Shown piece by piece: positions 44,801 to 53,036 of a stretch of 64,000 nt of DNA. The stretch spans positions 106,167 through 170,166 of the forward strand of contig JAEEVW010000003.1 in the NCBI GenBank assembly GCA_016291085.1. Direction: 5' to 3'. The notes below the pieces were generated by a model that had not been told where the DNA came from, searched no databases, and saw nothing but the letters and a program-made list of their open reading frames with translations. The stretch is from Prevotella sp. Lineage in GTDB: Bacteria > Bacteroidota > Bacteroidia > Bacteroidales > Bacteroidaceae. The position numbers and the translations under genes were made by a program. How positions within the stretch are numbered: position 1 is the stretch's first letter; each line of letters opens with the position of its first letter.

Positions 44801-45576
44801 GTTCCCGCTTTAAGATGGATCCACGCAGGAAAAAGACCAAGTTCGTGCTGCTGACGGACGGTGTGCTGTCACAACAAGATATGACCGACCAAAACATCAC
44901 GCTGGCAGCAGACGACTATCTGGCCAAGCCCTTCAATATCCAGGAGGCCGTCATACGCTTCAACAAGCTGATGGGTCTCGGACCTATTGAAATGGAGAGT
45001 AACGCCATTGAGGGTGAAGAGACACGCCGACTGGAGAGTCACAACGCCAGTATGACCACAGCTACCTTCCACTATGACGATGAAGGCACAGAACAGCGTG
45101 CTACCGTTGAAGAAACGGAGACCATTGCACCCCACGAGCAGGAAGAGCAACAGCCCGAACAAAGCGACCCTCAGAATACGGGAGGCGAGCTGATGCGTCA
45201 ATACTATGGCGGCAACACCATTGGCGACTATTCGATGAGCGACGCTATGGACCAGCAGTTGATGCGTAACATCGAACAGTTCGTGCTGCAGAACATGAGT
45301 CGCGGACAGATCAGTCTGGAAGAGATGGCCACAGCAATGGGTATGGGACGCGTGCCGTTCTACCACAAGGTGCGTGCCATCACCACAAAGACGCCAGCCG
45401 AGATTGTACGCGACCTGCGACTGAAACATGCCTGCACCCTGTTGGTCAACACGAATATCAATATGAGCGAGCTGGCTATCAATGTCGGCTTCATGACAGC
45501 CGAGAACTTTGCCAACATCTTCAAGGACAAGTTTGGAATGACGCCGCTGGAGTATCGTATGAAATACAAGAAATAG
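41818..45576 (+). CDS. Kinase-dead HTCS-like regulator: Reg_prop propeller, degenerate receiver, AraC DNA-binding domain
   Basis: A 1252-residue protein with the outer shape of a hybrid two-component system. An N-terminal signal/anchor precedes about fourteen two-component propeller repeats (pattern GxxWIGT, for example GLIWIGTREGL), a Y_Y_Y domain (about 690-775), one membrane helix (WWALTVYVIIAILVLAVWRYG) and a dimerisation-helix region. The phospho-histidine position reads NTSDELRQP with D834 in place of His. No HATPase domain or its N, G1 and G2 boxes follow. The receiver has CK (982-983) where the phospho-Asp belongs. An acidic linker (about 1080-1140) leads to an intact AraC helix-turn-helix domain ending TPLEYRMKYKK. 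Signalling must therefore be non-phosphorylative, if active. It sits between kdsD and a phospholipase-D-type gene. Confidence 0.93.
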   Translation: MNRLKKILLVIMLALPLTAAGVYLFKTLDSRNGLISSQINCVLKDQRGYMWFGTPAGLYRFDGYTFKNFQSNSQDGSSLPDSYIISIQEMLDGNLWIETSAGFCVYHPQSESFERDMKQIYASMGIEGKPNVVFIDRHKNFWASIPNKGIVAYNMQQQTSYEFGYTNDAHGIPQGNICSISECRDGAIAVYEDGRMVCCDIMRQQNTVWQTDHIAQQHLRKSKTLKAFADQMDNIWLYGQGTLMVYNKNANTWNTSIGDQLGLTSVAVDHIVNSMTGDRTGNIWVGTDRAGLVRINVNTHEMENVQPRGINPRRIDSETMAIQSVYVDDTDLLWVGTEKSGVAYYGNNIYKFSSNLIGDITAIAQTSDTTIWYGTSNHGVIGYSGTLASTKVSCMATTPDGSLWVGSKQNGLTRIQNGTGKIYSAARDSSKTLIDDHINALCSDKSGNLWIATNGGLQVYNPKMDTFSAYTRENGMLNTNNITALFYGQNNRMLIGTAEGLVILDLSTREKMVLTGNSTNIQTFTNNYITQIYEDSRGLIWIGTREGLNILNTVKDELSHLTEKDGLCNNLICGIAEDKNHNIWISTSNGLSRVVTQRDYEDGSFNYGLYNYSIYDGLQSNEFNMGAILAKTNGEVLFGGLYGVNWIRHTAKDDQESLPRVMLTQLFIGEEEILTGHEYDGRIILTSALNEISKIELGNSQNTLTIKFAAGNYNQGERLQFMYWMEGLENDWRNGDALLHGVKFRNLSSGTYTLHVKAVSADGAVSNQERTLEITIERPWWISWWALTVYVIIAILVLAVWRYGIKKLRKIWRSKRTVIDELKRQREEIKNTSDELRQPMARMTTIIGSLAEKEQSMEGREQLNSLHFQLLQVITRISEMQQTLENPEKKAESTAKDRMELNDQGEVALISSSTAKELTAEIRPFKVDSQAKKFSVVFIDSNHEFLNFVNAHLREVYDFHVYDNIKNALPDIEMLNADLVVCKQDMDVMTGSELCSRFKMDPRRKKTKFVLLTDGVLSQQDMTDQNITLAADDYLAKPFNIQEAVIRFNKLMGLGPIEMESNAIEGEETRRLESHNASMTTATFHYDDEGTEQRATVEETETIAPHEQEEQQPEQSDPQNTGGELMRQYYGGNTIGDYSMSDAMDQQLMRNIEQFVLQNMSRGQISLEEMATAMGMGRVPFYHKVRAITTKTPAEIVRDLRLKHACTLLVNTNINMSELAINVGFMTAENFANIFKDKFGMTPLEYRMKYKK

Positions 45577-45579
45577 TCA

Positions 45580-46839
45580 ATGATTCGTACGTTTTTCAGC
45601 ATTCTTCTTACTAACATATGCCTGTCAGCGGGTGCTCAAACGAGCGACTCGCTGATTGTTCAGACCCTGCGCGAGAGCCATATCCGGTTCAGCAACGACA
45701 ACAGCGTAACCCTACTGATGTCAGGACAGGAGAAATTCGACGACATGTTCCGAGCTATCCGCCAGGCCAAGAGCAGCATACACCTGGAGTACTTCAACTT
45801 CCGCAACGACTCCATTGCATCGTTACTGTTCGACCTGTTGCGCGAGAAACGCAAGGAGGGTGTGGAAGTGAGAGCCATGTTCGACGGATTCGGCAACGAC
45901 TCGAATAACCAACCGCTGAAGAAGTACCACCTGCAATCCTTGCGCGAAGACTCCATCGATATTGTGGAGTACTCCCCCATCCGCTTTCCCTGGGTGAACC
46001 ACATTTACGGACGCGACCATCGCAAGATTGTGGTTATCGACGGCAAGATTGCCTATACGGGTGGCATGAATGTAGCCGACTACTACATCAAAGGCACAGA
46101 ACAGGTCGGTGAATGGCGCGATATGCATTGTCGCATTGAGGGCGATGCTGTCAACGAGTTGCAACGCATCTTCTTCCGCATCTGGAACCGCACGACGGGT
46201 GAAAATGTCTCAGGCATGAAATACTATCGTGGCGGAACACCAACCGTGTTCGAAGGATTGAAACCCGACACTACCAGCACAACCAGAAAGAAACTAGTGG
46301 GCATCATCAACCGAGAACCTGGCGTGACGCCCAAAATCATGCGTACTTTCTATATCAACGCCATCAATCAGGCGCAAGACTCCATCCATATCATCAACCC
46401 CTACTTCACCCTCATTCCCAGCGTTACCCGTGCCTTGACACGAGCCATCAAACGCGGTGTGAAAGTGGAAATCATGTTATCTTCGAAGAGCGACATTCCC
46501 CTGACACCAGACTGTGCACTCTACCAAGCCCGCAAACTGATGAAACGTGGCGCAAAGGTATGGCTCTACAAGCCGGGATTCCACCATTCGAAGATTATGA
46601 TGGTCGATGGGCTCTACTGCACGGTGGGCAGTACCAATCTCGATGCACGCAGTCTGAAATGCGACTTCGAGGAAAATGCCGTCGTCGTGGACAAGGCTAC
46701 CACAAAGGAACTGGACGACATGTTCTGGCGGGACAAGCAAAAGAGCTTCGAGCTGACCGACGAGACATGGGACGAATTCCGCACAGGCTGGCAGAAATTC
46801 CGCGGATGGTTTGCACATTTGCTGCAGCCCTTCCTCTAA
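45580..46839 (+). CDS. Exported phospholipase D / cardiolipin-synthase-like protein
   Basis: A 419-residue protein with two HKD motifs: HRKIVVIDGKIAYTGGMN and HHSKIMMVDGLYCTVGSTN, the PLD-superfamily active site. It has a cleavable-looking signal peptide (MIRTFFSILLTNICLSAGAQ) instead of the two membrane helices of classical cardiolipin synthase (ClsA), so it probably works in the periplasm. It could make cardiolipin or act as a phospholipase. It starts three bases after the regulator gene, so co-expression is likely. Confidence 0.9.
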   Translation: MIRTFFSILLTNICLSAGAQTSDSLIVQTLRESHIRFSNDNSVTLLMSGQEKFDDMFRAIRQAKSSIHLEYFNFRNDSIASLLFDLLREKRKEGVEVRAMFDGFGNDSNNQPLKKYHLQSLREDSIDIVEYSPIRFPWVNHIYGRDHRKIVVIDGKIAYTGGMNVADYYIKGTEQVGEWRDMHCRIEGDAVNELQRIFFRIWNRTTGENVSGMKYYRGGTPTVFEGLKPDTTSTTRKKLVGIINREPGVTPKIMRTFYINAINQAQDSIHIINPYFTLIPSVTRALTRAIKRGVKVEIMLSSKSDIPLTPDCALYQARKLMKRGAKVWLYKPGFHHSKIMMVDGLYCTVGSTNLDARSLKCDFEENAVVVDKATTKELDDMFWRDKQKSFELTDETWDEFRTGWQKFRGWFAHLLQPFL

Positions 46840-46863
46840 GAACCTACAGGCACTCCTTTCTCT

Positions 46864-48984
46864 CTAAGAGCGTACCAAGGCTGTCATCATTCGGATTTGC
46901 AGGACGTCAATGCCCCGTTTCGACAACCACACGGTATCAGGAAACTTACTGGGAATATTGGACTCCCGGAAATGCGCTGCAGCATCGTCAATGCGGCCCA
47001 ACAGCCATAGGCAATAGCCGTAATTCAGGTGATCCTCGGCAATCACTTTTTCCCCTTTCATCAGCTGCTCGTATATTTTCTCTGCCTGCTCCAACCTGTT
47101 GTCACAAGTCAGCGTCCACGCCAGCACACGCTGGACATTCACGTCGTCAGCATACTCATAGTCAAGCTGATAGAGCAACTTCAGCGCTTCCTCGTAATCC
47201 TCTAACTGCACCAGACAGATGGCATTGTTCAGCATGTAGTTCTTCTTGCCGGGACACAGCAGCAGCAAACGGTCATAATAGTCGTTAGCCTTTTCATATT
47301 GATGTAATTTGAAAGCATAACGTGCCGCACCGCTCAACGCATGTTCGTTCGTGGGTTCCATCTCGACGGCCTCGTCCCAACAATCCAGCCACATCAGGCA
47401 CTGTGCATCGGTGTATTCCTGCGGAATTTTCGATAGCAGCCCCTGAGCCATCTCGTCGAAATGGTACTTTTTCATCATGCGTACCACGCTGTGCTTCCGT
47501 CGGTCGAGGGGCGAACGGAAGAACAATAGTGAACCAAAGAAATTCAGCGTAAAGTATCCCTTCGTGCTGTCTTCAAAGGGATTGTTCAACCCCGAGCGAT
47601 TGGGGAACAGACGGAAGAACCGGTAGAGGTCCATCAGATAGATGCGGCGCAGATAGGGCGCCGTCTGGTTCTCGCTGATTTCCAGTTCACCCAACGAGGC
47701 CTCGTTATGCTTCAGCATTTCGCGCACAGACGCCGGCAACCGCCCCAGCACCTCCATCGAAGCTATGACGAACGAATACTTGTCGCTGTTGCAGAAAGGT
47801 CCCCTGTCGACTATCGACATCACAAACCGCTGGAACTCCAAGCGTTCCACGAACTGGGAAATGTCGGGATGATGAATATAGAATGGCACCAGCCAGTTCG
47901 ACATATCGTAGAAAAACGGATAGCGCTTCATCTGCGAGAATCCTCCGAAATAGACGTCCGCCCCCTGTTTCTGCATGTCAATCATGCGCTGCATGGTGGA
48001 CTCCAACTGTTCCATACGCCGCTCTGAAGCATCGGGATGCAGCACGTCCTCCAAGGGGTCTTCCGCGACTTCCTCTATGCCATTACGCGTAATCTGGAAC
48101 GCGTCGTTCTTCATCAGGTCGGGCATAATCTCCCTGCGTATGATGTCGTTGTCCTTCTCGGCATTCAGCGTCAACAGGAGCTGCATCTGCAATTCGGTGA
48201 GTTCCTTGCATACCGCCTCCGACGTCAACAGCTCGTCGATAATGGCTCTCTGTTCCGGATAGACCGAATGTAACACTTCGTCTATCGAGAACACCCAGCC
48301 CACCAGTGCCCGCTGACGCACATGTTCATCCAGCGACTGCCGATAGACATCCGTCAACAGGCGGAACTTTACCATGTCGAACTGATTCATCAACGACAGC
48401 ATGATGGCCGAGACGATGAGTTGCTGGTCGATATTGTCAACAGTAGGCGACAGCAACAATTCAGTGAATTCCCTCCCTACACCCTCTGTCCACATGTGCG
48501 ACACAACGATGTAGTTGAACAGCGCATTCATCTGCTGATGGTGCGCTTTGTATATCGCTTTGCGTTTCTCTTCGCGCTTGTTTTCCGCCTCAAACTCAAG
48601 CATGGCGACGTCGGTGACGAAATTCTCCATTTCATGACGAATGGCCGACAGCGACCTGTCGCGCTGTTGCTGACGGGCGCTCTGATACACGGAAGTCAGA
48701 AAGGAGGAAGCCTGTATGCGACGATGAGTGGCCAGATTGGCAAAAATCAGATACACCTGTTGCAGCAAACGCTGGTACTGATTCTGCCGCTGCGGGTCGT
48801 CCATACCCTTACGCCAATAGTCCAACATCAGGTTGTACTCTTCCTTCAACCGATGCAGACGCTCTATGGATTGTCCGTCAGGCCATGCCGAAAGATAGAC
48901 TTCCAGCTCCGCAATGGCCAATCCGCAGTTGCCTTCACGAAGCCGCTTGAAAACCGGTTCCAACGAGTGATCTAATGTCTTCAT
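46864..48984 (-). CDS. Large TPR-repeat protein of unknown function
   Basis: A 706-residue cytoplasmic-looking protein without signal peptide. The N-terminal 450 residues are alpha-helical without recognised motif; the C-terminal 200 residues contain TPR repeats (AAEMEP... ALSGAARYAFKLHQYEKANDYYDRLL, MLNNAICLVQLEDYEEALKLLYQL, LNYGYCLWLLGRIDDAAAHFRE). No enzymatic motif is seen. Its start codon overlaps the stop of the lipoprotein gene by four bases (ATGA). I do not recognise a named family; a scaffold role is the default inference for TPR proteins. Confidence 0.82.
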   Translation of the reverse strand: MKTLDHSLEPVFKRLREGNCGLAIAELEVYLSAWPDGQSIERLHRLKEEYNLMLDYWRKGMDDPQRQNQYQRLLQQVYLIFANLATHRRIQASSFLTSVYQSARQQQRDRSLSAIRHEMENFVTDVAMLEFEAENKREEKRKAIYKAHHQQMNALFNYIVVSHMWTEGVGREFTELLLSPTVDNIDQQLIVSAIMLSLMNQFDMVKFRLLTDVYRQSLDEHVRQRALVGWVFSIDEVLHSVYPEQRAIIDELLTSEAVCKELTELQMQLLLTLNAEKDNDIIRREIMPDLMKNDAFQITRNGIEEVAEDPLEDVLHPDASERRMEQLESTMQRMIDMQKQGADVYFGGFSQMKRYPFFYDMSNWLVPFYIHHPDISQFVERLEFQRFVMSIVDRGPFCNSDKYSFVIASMEVLGRLPASVREMLKHNEASLGELEISENQTAPYLRRIYLMDLYRFFRLFPNRSGLNNPFEDSTKGYFTLNFFGSLLFFRSPLDRRKHSVVRMMKKYHFDEMAQGLLSKIPQEYTDAQCLMWLDCWDEAVEMEPTNEHALSGAARYAFKLHQYEKANDYYDRLLLLCPGKKNYMLNNAICLVQLEDYEEALKLLYQLDYEYADDVNVQRVLAWTLTCDNRLEQAEKIYEQLMKGEKVIAEDHLNYGYCLWLLGRIDDAAAHFRESNIPSKFPDTVWLSKRGIDVLQIRMMTALVRS

Positions 48985-49913
48985 TTCTCTTTCTTTTTAA
49001 TGCCCAGCCACTTCTCTACCAGCGCCACATCTTGCTCACGGGGGCCTCGCGCGCGTACATATTTAATATTTTTCGGCAGCGAGTCCACCAAATTCGCCTT
49101 CATTTTGCAGCGCTTCACGATGAGGTCGCGATAATGACGCACACCATATTTATTGATCGAGTCACAAGCCTGATTATAGGCCTCGACGAAGAGTTCCAAC
49201 TGCTTGCCACGTTCCTGGTGGCGCATCTCTTTCTCATTGAATGCCAGCACACCCAGTTGTACATCCTCCTTCTGCGTGTCATACACCACACCGTGCTTCA
49301 TCGTCCGCGCGGCAGTGGCCTGGGGTTCCATCAGCCACAGGGCGTCCATCTCGTTGTTCTGCAACATCAGCAGGCGCACGCTCAGGTCGTTGATCTGCAC
49401 TTTATACACACGGTCCTTGTCCAGCTTCACCGAGTCAATCACCCGGTCCGTCAACAGGTCTGTAGCCGAAAAGCGTGTCATGGCCACCATCTTGTCGTCC
49501 AACTGTTTCAACTGGCGCACACGCGCATTGCGGTTTGCTACCAGCTGCCAATGGGCATTGGTCACCGTCGGATAGCGTAGCTTCATGCCACGCATCTCCA
49601 GGCGCTTGGCACGCACCAGGTCGGTCACCATACCTTCTACCCTGCCCCGTTCCAAAGCCGTGTCACAGTCCATCTGTGCCATATAGAACTTCAGACGCAC
49701 ACCACCACGCAGCGTGTCGTAAAGCTGGTAGTGCTCGGCCACATACAACGGCAGACAGTCCAGCGTAGGCATGACGGCCACCTTCAGCGCGGCAGAATCC
49801 TTCTTCTGAGCCTCCTGCCGACTCATGCGCTTCTGGCTCTTCGTCTCCTCATACGACTGATGGCAAGCTGCCAACAGCAACAAGGCGGTTATCATTATTA
49901 TCAAATGTTTCAT
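48981..49913 (-). CDS. Solute-binding-like lipoprotein (NMT1/SsuA-like fold)
   Basis: A 310-residue lipoprotein: MKHLIIMITALLLLAAC gives lipobox LAAC, followed by a charged linker. The mature part resembles the type-2 substrate-binding proteins of the SsuA/NMT1 group (VAVMPTLDCLPLYVAEHYQLYDTL, then a GRVEGMVTDLVRAKRLEMRG segment typical of the second lobe hinge). No permease or ATPase gene is adjacent. The start codon (49913) is chosen by the signal sequence. It is translationally coupled with the downstream TPR gene. Ligand unknown. Confidence 0.82.
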   Translation of the reverse strand: MKHLIIMITALLLLAACHQSYEETKSQKRMSRQEAQKKDSAALKVAVMPTLDCLPLYVAEHYQLYDTLRGGVRLKFYMAQMDCDTALERGRVEGMVTDLVRAKRLEMRGMKLRYPTVTNAHWQLVANRNARVRQLKQLDDKMVAMTRFSATDLLTDRVIDSVKLDKDRVYKVQINDLSVRLLMLQNNEMDALWLMEPQATAARTMKHGVVYDTQKEDVQLGVLAFNEKEMRHQERGKQLELFVEAYNQACDSINKYGVRHYRDLIVKRCKMKANLVDSLPKNIKYVRARGPREQDVALVEKWLGIKKKEK

Positions 49914-49922
49914 AATTCGTTG

Positions 49923-49930
49923 CAAAGATA
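49923..49930 (-). promoter_or_regulatory. -7 element TATCTTTG for the lipoprotein-TPR pair
   Basis: Minus-strand TATCTTTG, ten bases upstream of the lipoprotein ATG, so the transcript would be nearly leaderless. An array of AGTTCAA units occupies the -33 area. Confidence 0.5.
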
Positions 49931-49939
49931 CTAAAAACT

Positions 49940-50025
49940 TTGAACTTTGAACTTTGAACTTTGAACTTTTTTCTTGAAGATGACATTTTTTACCTTTTTA
50001 CCTTTTTACTTTTTTACTTTTTTAT
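49940..50025 (+). repeat. Heptamer (TTGAACT) and octamer (CTTTTTAC) arrays upstream of radA
   Basis: Four TTGAACT units at 49940-49967 (reverse complement AGTTCAA as before purD) and five CTTTTTAC-type octamers at 49986-50025 (reverse complement GTAAAAAG, as found at 56735-56766). Confidence 0.85.
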
Positions 50026-50033
50026 TATCTTTG
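50026..50033 (+). promoter_or_regulatory. radA -7 element TATCTTTG
   Basis: TATCTTTG nine bases before the radA ATG; the T-rich octamer array lies upstream and no exact TTG is at -33. Confidence 0.5.
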
Positions 50034-50041
50034 CATCCGAT

Positions 50042-51439
50042 ATGGCAAAAGACAAGATCATGTATGTCTGCGACAACTGCGGACAGGAGTCAGCCAAATG
50101 GGTTGGCAAATGTCCGGCATGCGGACAATGGAACACGTATAAGGAAATCAAGGTAGCCGACACCAAGAAGAAGGTGGTAGCCACATCGGCAGCAGCGTCG
50201 GCTGGTCGTCAGTTACGAGAAAACAAGGTGTTACGCCTGAAGGACATCTCTGCCCACGACGATCCTCGCATCGACATGCACGACGCGGAGCTGAACCGCG
50301 TGCTGGGTGGTGGACTGGTGCCAGGTTCCATCGTCTTGCTGGGTGGCGAACCGGGCATCGGCAAGTCGACACTCTCGCTGCAAACCATGCTCAACCTCAC
50401 CGACAAGCGCATCCTATACGTCAGCGGCGAGGAAAGCGCCCACCAGCTCAAGATGCGCGCCGAGCGCATTCTTGCTGTCGGTGGTTTCCCCACCGACGAT
50501 AACTTCATGATTCTCTGCGAGAATTCCCTCGAAGCCATCTTCGACCATATCAAGGAAGTACAGCCCGAACTCATCATCATCGACTCCATACAGACCATCT
50601 CTACCGAGGATGTCGAGTCCAGTGCCGGTTCCATCGCTCAGGTACGCGAATGTGCCTCGGCCCTGCTCCGCTTTGCCAAGACCAGTGGCGTGCCCGTCAT
50701 CCTCATCGGACATATCACGAAGGAAGGCACGCTGGCAGGTCCGAAAATCCTCGAGCACATCGTCGACACTGTCATTCAGTTCGAGGGCGACCAGCACTAC
50801 ATGTACCGCATCCTGCGCAGCATCAAGAACCGCTTCGGTTCCACCTCCGAGCTGGGTATCTACGAGATGCAGCAGACGGGACTCCGTCAGGTCAGCAACC
50901 CCTCGGAACTGCTGCTTACCGAAGAGCACGACGGGCTCTCGGGCGTCGCCATCTCCTCAGCCATCGAGGGTGTCCGGCCCTTCCTCGTCGAGACGCAGGC
51001 CCTTGTGTCGTCTGCCGCCTATGGCACGCCCCAGCGCACGGCCACAGGTTTCGACCAGCGCCGTCTGAACATGCTCCTGGCCGTGCTCGAGAAACGCGTA
51101 GGATTCAAGCTGATGCAGAAGGACGTCTTCCTCAACATTGCCGGTGGATTGCGCGTCACCGATATGGCCATGGACCTCAGCGTCATTGCCGCCGTACTCT
51201 CTTCCAATGTCGACACCCCCATCGAGAGTGGCTGGTGCATGGCTGGCGAGGTTGGCCTGAGTGGCGAGGTGCGCCCCATTGCACGCATCGAACAGCGCAT
51301 CTCCGAGGCCGAAAAGCTGGGCTTCAGTCATATCATCATTCCGAAGTACAACCTTTCCTCGCTGAACCGCAAGAAGTTCAACATCGAGCTCGTACCCGTC
51401 CGCAAAGTAGAAGAGGCCCTCCGGGCGCTGTTCGGATAA
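50042..51439 (+). CDS. radA: DNA repair/branch-migration protein RadA
   Basis: A 465-residue RecA-related protein. The N-terminal zinc finger (CDNCGQES...CPACGQW), Walker A (GGEPGIGKSTLSL), Walker B region (LIIIDSIQT), the RadA-specific KNRFGSTSELGIYEM motif and the C-terminal Lon-protease-like domain (GGLRVTDMAMDLSVIAAVLSS region) are all present. It acts in recombination-branch migration in the cytoplasm. The ATG at 50042 is preferred; an ATG 27 codons upstream lies before the promoter element. It converges on queC. Confidence 0.97.
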   Translation: MAKDKIMYVCDNCGQESAKWVGKCPACGQWNTYKEIKVADTKKKVVATSAAASAGRQLRENKVLRLKDISAHDDPRIDMHDAELNRVLGGGLVPGSIVLLGGEPGIGKSTLSLQTMLNLTDKRILYVSGEESAHQLKMRAERILAVGGFPTDDNFMILCENSLEAIFDHIKEVQPELIIIDSIQTISTEDVESSAGSIAQVRECASALLRFAKTSGVPVILIGHITKEGTLAGPKILEHIVDTVIQFEGDQHYMYRILRSIKNRFGSTSELGIYEMQQTGLRQVSNPSELLLTEEHDGLSGVAISSAIEGVRPFLVETQALVSSAAYGTPQRTATGFDQRRLNMLLAVLEKRVGFKLMQKDVFLNIAGGLRVTDMAMDLSVIAAVLSSNVDTPIESGWCMAGEVGLSGEVRPIARIEQRISEAEKLGFSHIIIPKYNLSSLNRKKFNIELVPVRKVEEALRALFG

Positions 51440-51442
51440 GAA

Positions 51443-51571
51443 GTTAAAGGAGTTAAAGAAGTTATCGCTTCGCTCGAAGTTAACGACAATAGTTCATTCC
51501 CAGAATAATCCGCCTCTAGACTAACGTCTTTAACTTCGTTAACTTCTTTAACTTCGTTAACTCCGTAAACT
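51443..51571. repeat. Nonamer arrays forming an inverted repeat between radA and queC
   Basis: GTTAAAGGA, GTTAAAGAA at 51443-51460, and TCTTTAACT/TCGTTAACT repeated at 51527-51562 plus a variant. The two halves are reverse-complementary in unit sequence, so the region can form a long hairpin between convergent genes. It may serve as a terminator for both. Confidence 0.78.
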
Positions 51572-52226
51572 ACAATAAATCGTAAACCGTCTGATCGTCG
51601 ATGCCTGCTTCGGCAAAGGCTTCGCGACGTTCCACGCAGGTGCCGCAACGGCCGCAATGGTGTTCCCCACCCTTGTAGCACGACCACGTCTCGCTGTAGT
51701 CGATGCCTAATGCTTTACCGCGACGGGCTATGTCGCCCTTCGTGATGTTCGTGTAAGGCGAGCGCAGATGCACGTTGACAAAGGTTCCTGCCGCGGCAGC
51801 GTGGTCGAAGGCATCCACGAACTCTGGACGGCAGTCGGGATAGATTGTATGGTCGCCGCCGTGATTGGCCATCATGACGTACTTCAGGCCGTTCGACTCT
51901 GCAATACCTACGGCAATGGACAGCATGATGCCATTGCGGAATGGTACCACCGTCGACTTCATGTTCTCGTCGGCATAGTGGCCCTCGGGAATCTCCTCAC
52001 CGCCCTCGAGCAGCGAACTCTTGAAATACTGCGTCATGAAGTCCAGGGGAATCGTGATATGCTTGATGCCCAAGCGCTCACAATGCAGACGGGCAAAGGG
52101 AATCTCACGGGCATTGTGCTTCGAGCCGTAGTCGAACGATACGGCCAGCGCAATGCGGTCCTGCTCGTCATATAATAAAGTGGTGGAGTCGACCCCACCA
52201 CTTAATATCAATACCGAATCTTTCAT
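51570..52226 (-). CDS. queC: 7-cyano-7-deazaguanine synthase
   Basis: A 218-residue PP-loop ATPase. SGGVDSTTLLYD is the nucleotide-binding loop, and the zinc site is CYKGGEHHCGRCGTC near the C-terminus, with VERREAF following. It converts 7-carboxy-7-deazaguanine and ammonia to preQ0 on the queuosine pathway. No other que gene is adjacent. It lies seven bases downstream of fabG. Confidence 0.96.
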   Translation of the reverse strand: MKDSVLILSGGVDSTTLLYDEQDRIALAVSFDYGSKHNAREIPFARLHCERLGIKHITIPLDFMTQYFKSSLLEGGEEIPEGHYADENMKSTVVPFRNGIMLSIAVGIAESNGLKYVMMANHGGDHTIYPDCRPEFVDAFDHAAAAGTFVNVHLRSPYTNITKGDIARRGKALGIDYSETWSCYKGGEHHCGRCGTCVERREAFAEAGIDDQTVYDLL

Positions 52227-52232
52227 ATACGA

Positions 52233-52970
52233 TTACATATTCATGCCACCGTCGACCTGAATGACCTGTCCGCTCACGTAGCTCGACATGTCGCTGGCCA
52301 GGAAGGTAGCCACGTTGGCAATGTCCTCGACCTGTCCGCCACGACGCAGGGGAATCTTGTTGCACCACTCCTTGCGAACCTCCTCGGGCAGGGCAGCGGT
52401 CATAGCCGTCTCGATGAAGCCAGGGGCAATGGCGTTGGCACGGATACCCTTCGGGCCCATCTCCTGGGCAATACTCTTGGCCAGCGCAATCAGACCAGCC
52501 TTCGAAGCGGCGTAGTTAGCCTGTCCAGCATTACCGTGAACACCAACGACAGAAGCCATATTGATGATGCTGCCACCGCGCTGACGCATCATGATGGGCA
52601 CACAGGCATGAACGAAGTTGAAAGCCGACTTCAGGTTCACGGCAATCACGGCGTCCCACTGCTGCTCGGTCATGCGCAGCATCAGACCGTCCTTCGTAAT
52701 ACCGGCGTTGTTCACCAAAATATCAATGCTTCCGAACTCTTCCTTCACAGCCTTCACCACCTCCTCGGTCTGAGCGAAGTCGGCAGCATTCGAAGCGTAG
52801 CTCTTAGCCTTCACGCCCAGGGCAGCGATTTCCTTCTCAGTCTCCTCGTTGATCTCGAGGTCAGTGAATGCAATGTTAGCGCCCTCAGAGGCATACTTCA
52901 GTGCGATAGCCTTTCCGATACCGCGTGCAGCACCCGTAATCAGCGCTGTCTTACCTTCTAATAATCCCAT
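52233..52970 (-). CDS. fabG: 3-oxoacyl-[ACP] reductase
   Basis: A 245-residue short-chain dehydrogenase. TGAARGIGKAIA binds NADPH, NNAG is the structural motif, and S-Y-K catalysis is seen in NMASVVGVHGNAGQANYAASKAG. The C-terminal VDGGMNM ending is typical of FabG. It carries out the first reduction of each fatty-acid elongation cycle. It is co-directional with the TetR gene upstream and queC downstream. Confidence 0.95.
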   Translation of the reverse strand: MGLLEGKTALITGAARGIGKAIALKYASEGANIAFTDLEINEETEKEIAALGVKAKSYASNAADFAQTEEVVKAVKEEFGSIDILVNNAGITKDGLMLRMTEQQWDAVIAVNLKSAFNFVHACVPIMMRQRGGSIINMASVVGVHGNAGQANYAASKAGLIALAKSIAQEMGPKGIRANAIAPGFIETAMTAALPEEVRKEWCNKIPLRRGGQVEDIANVATFLASDMSSYVSGQVIQVDGGMNM

Positions 52971-53001
52971 AATTTCTTACCTTATTATATATTAAAATAA
53001 A

Positions 53002-53036
53002 TGTTCAAAGTTCAAAGTTCAAAGTTCAATGTTCAA
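53002..53036 (-). repeat. Heptamer array AGTTCAA between fabG and the TetR gene
   Basis: TGTTCAA, AGTTCAA x3, TGTTCAA; it runs over the end of the TetR gene (stop at 53033-53035). Confidence 0.85.
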
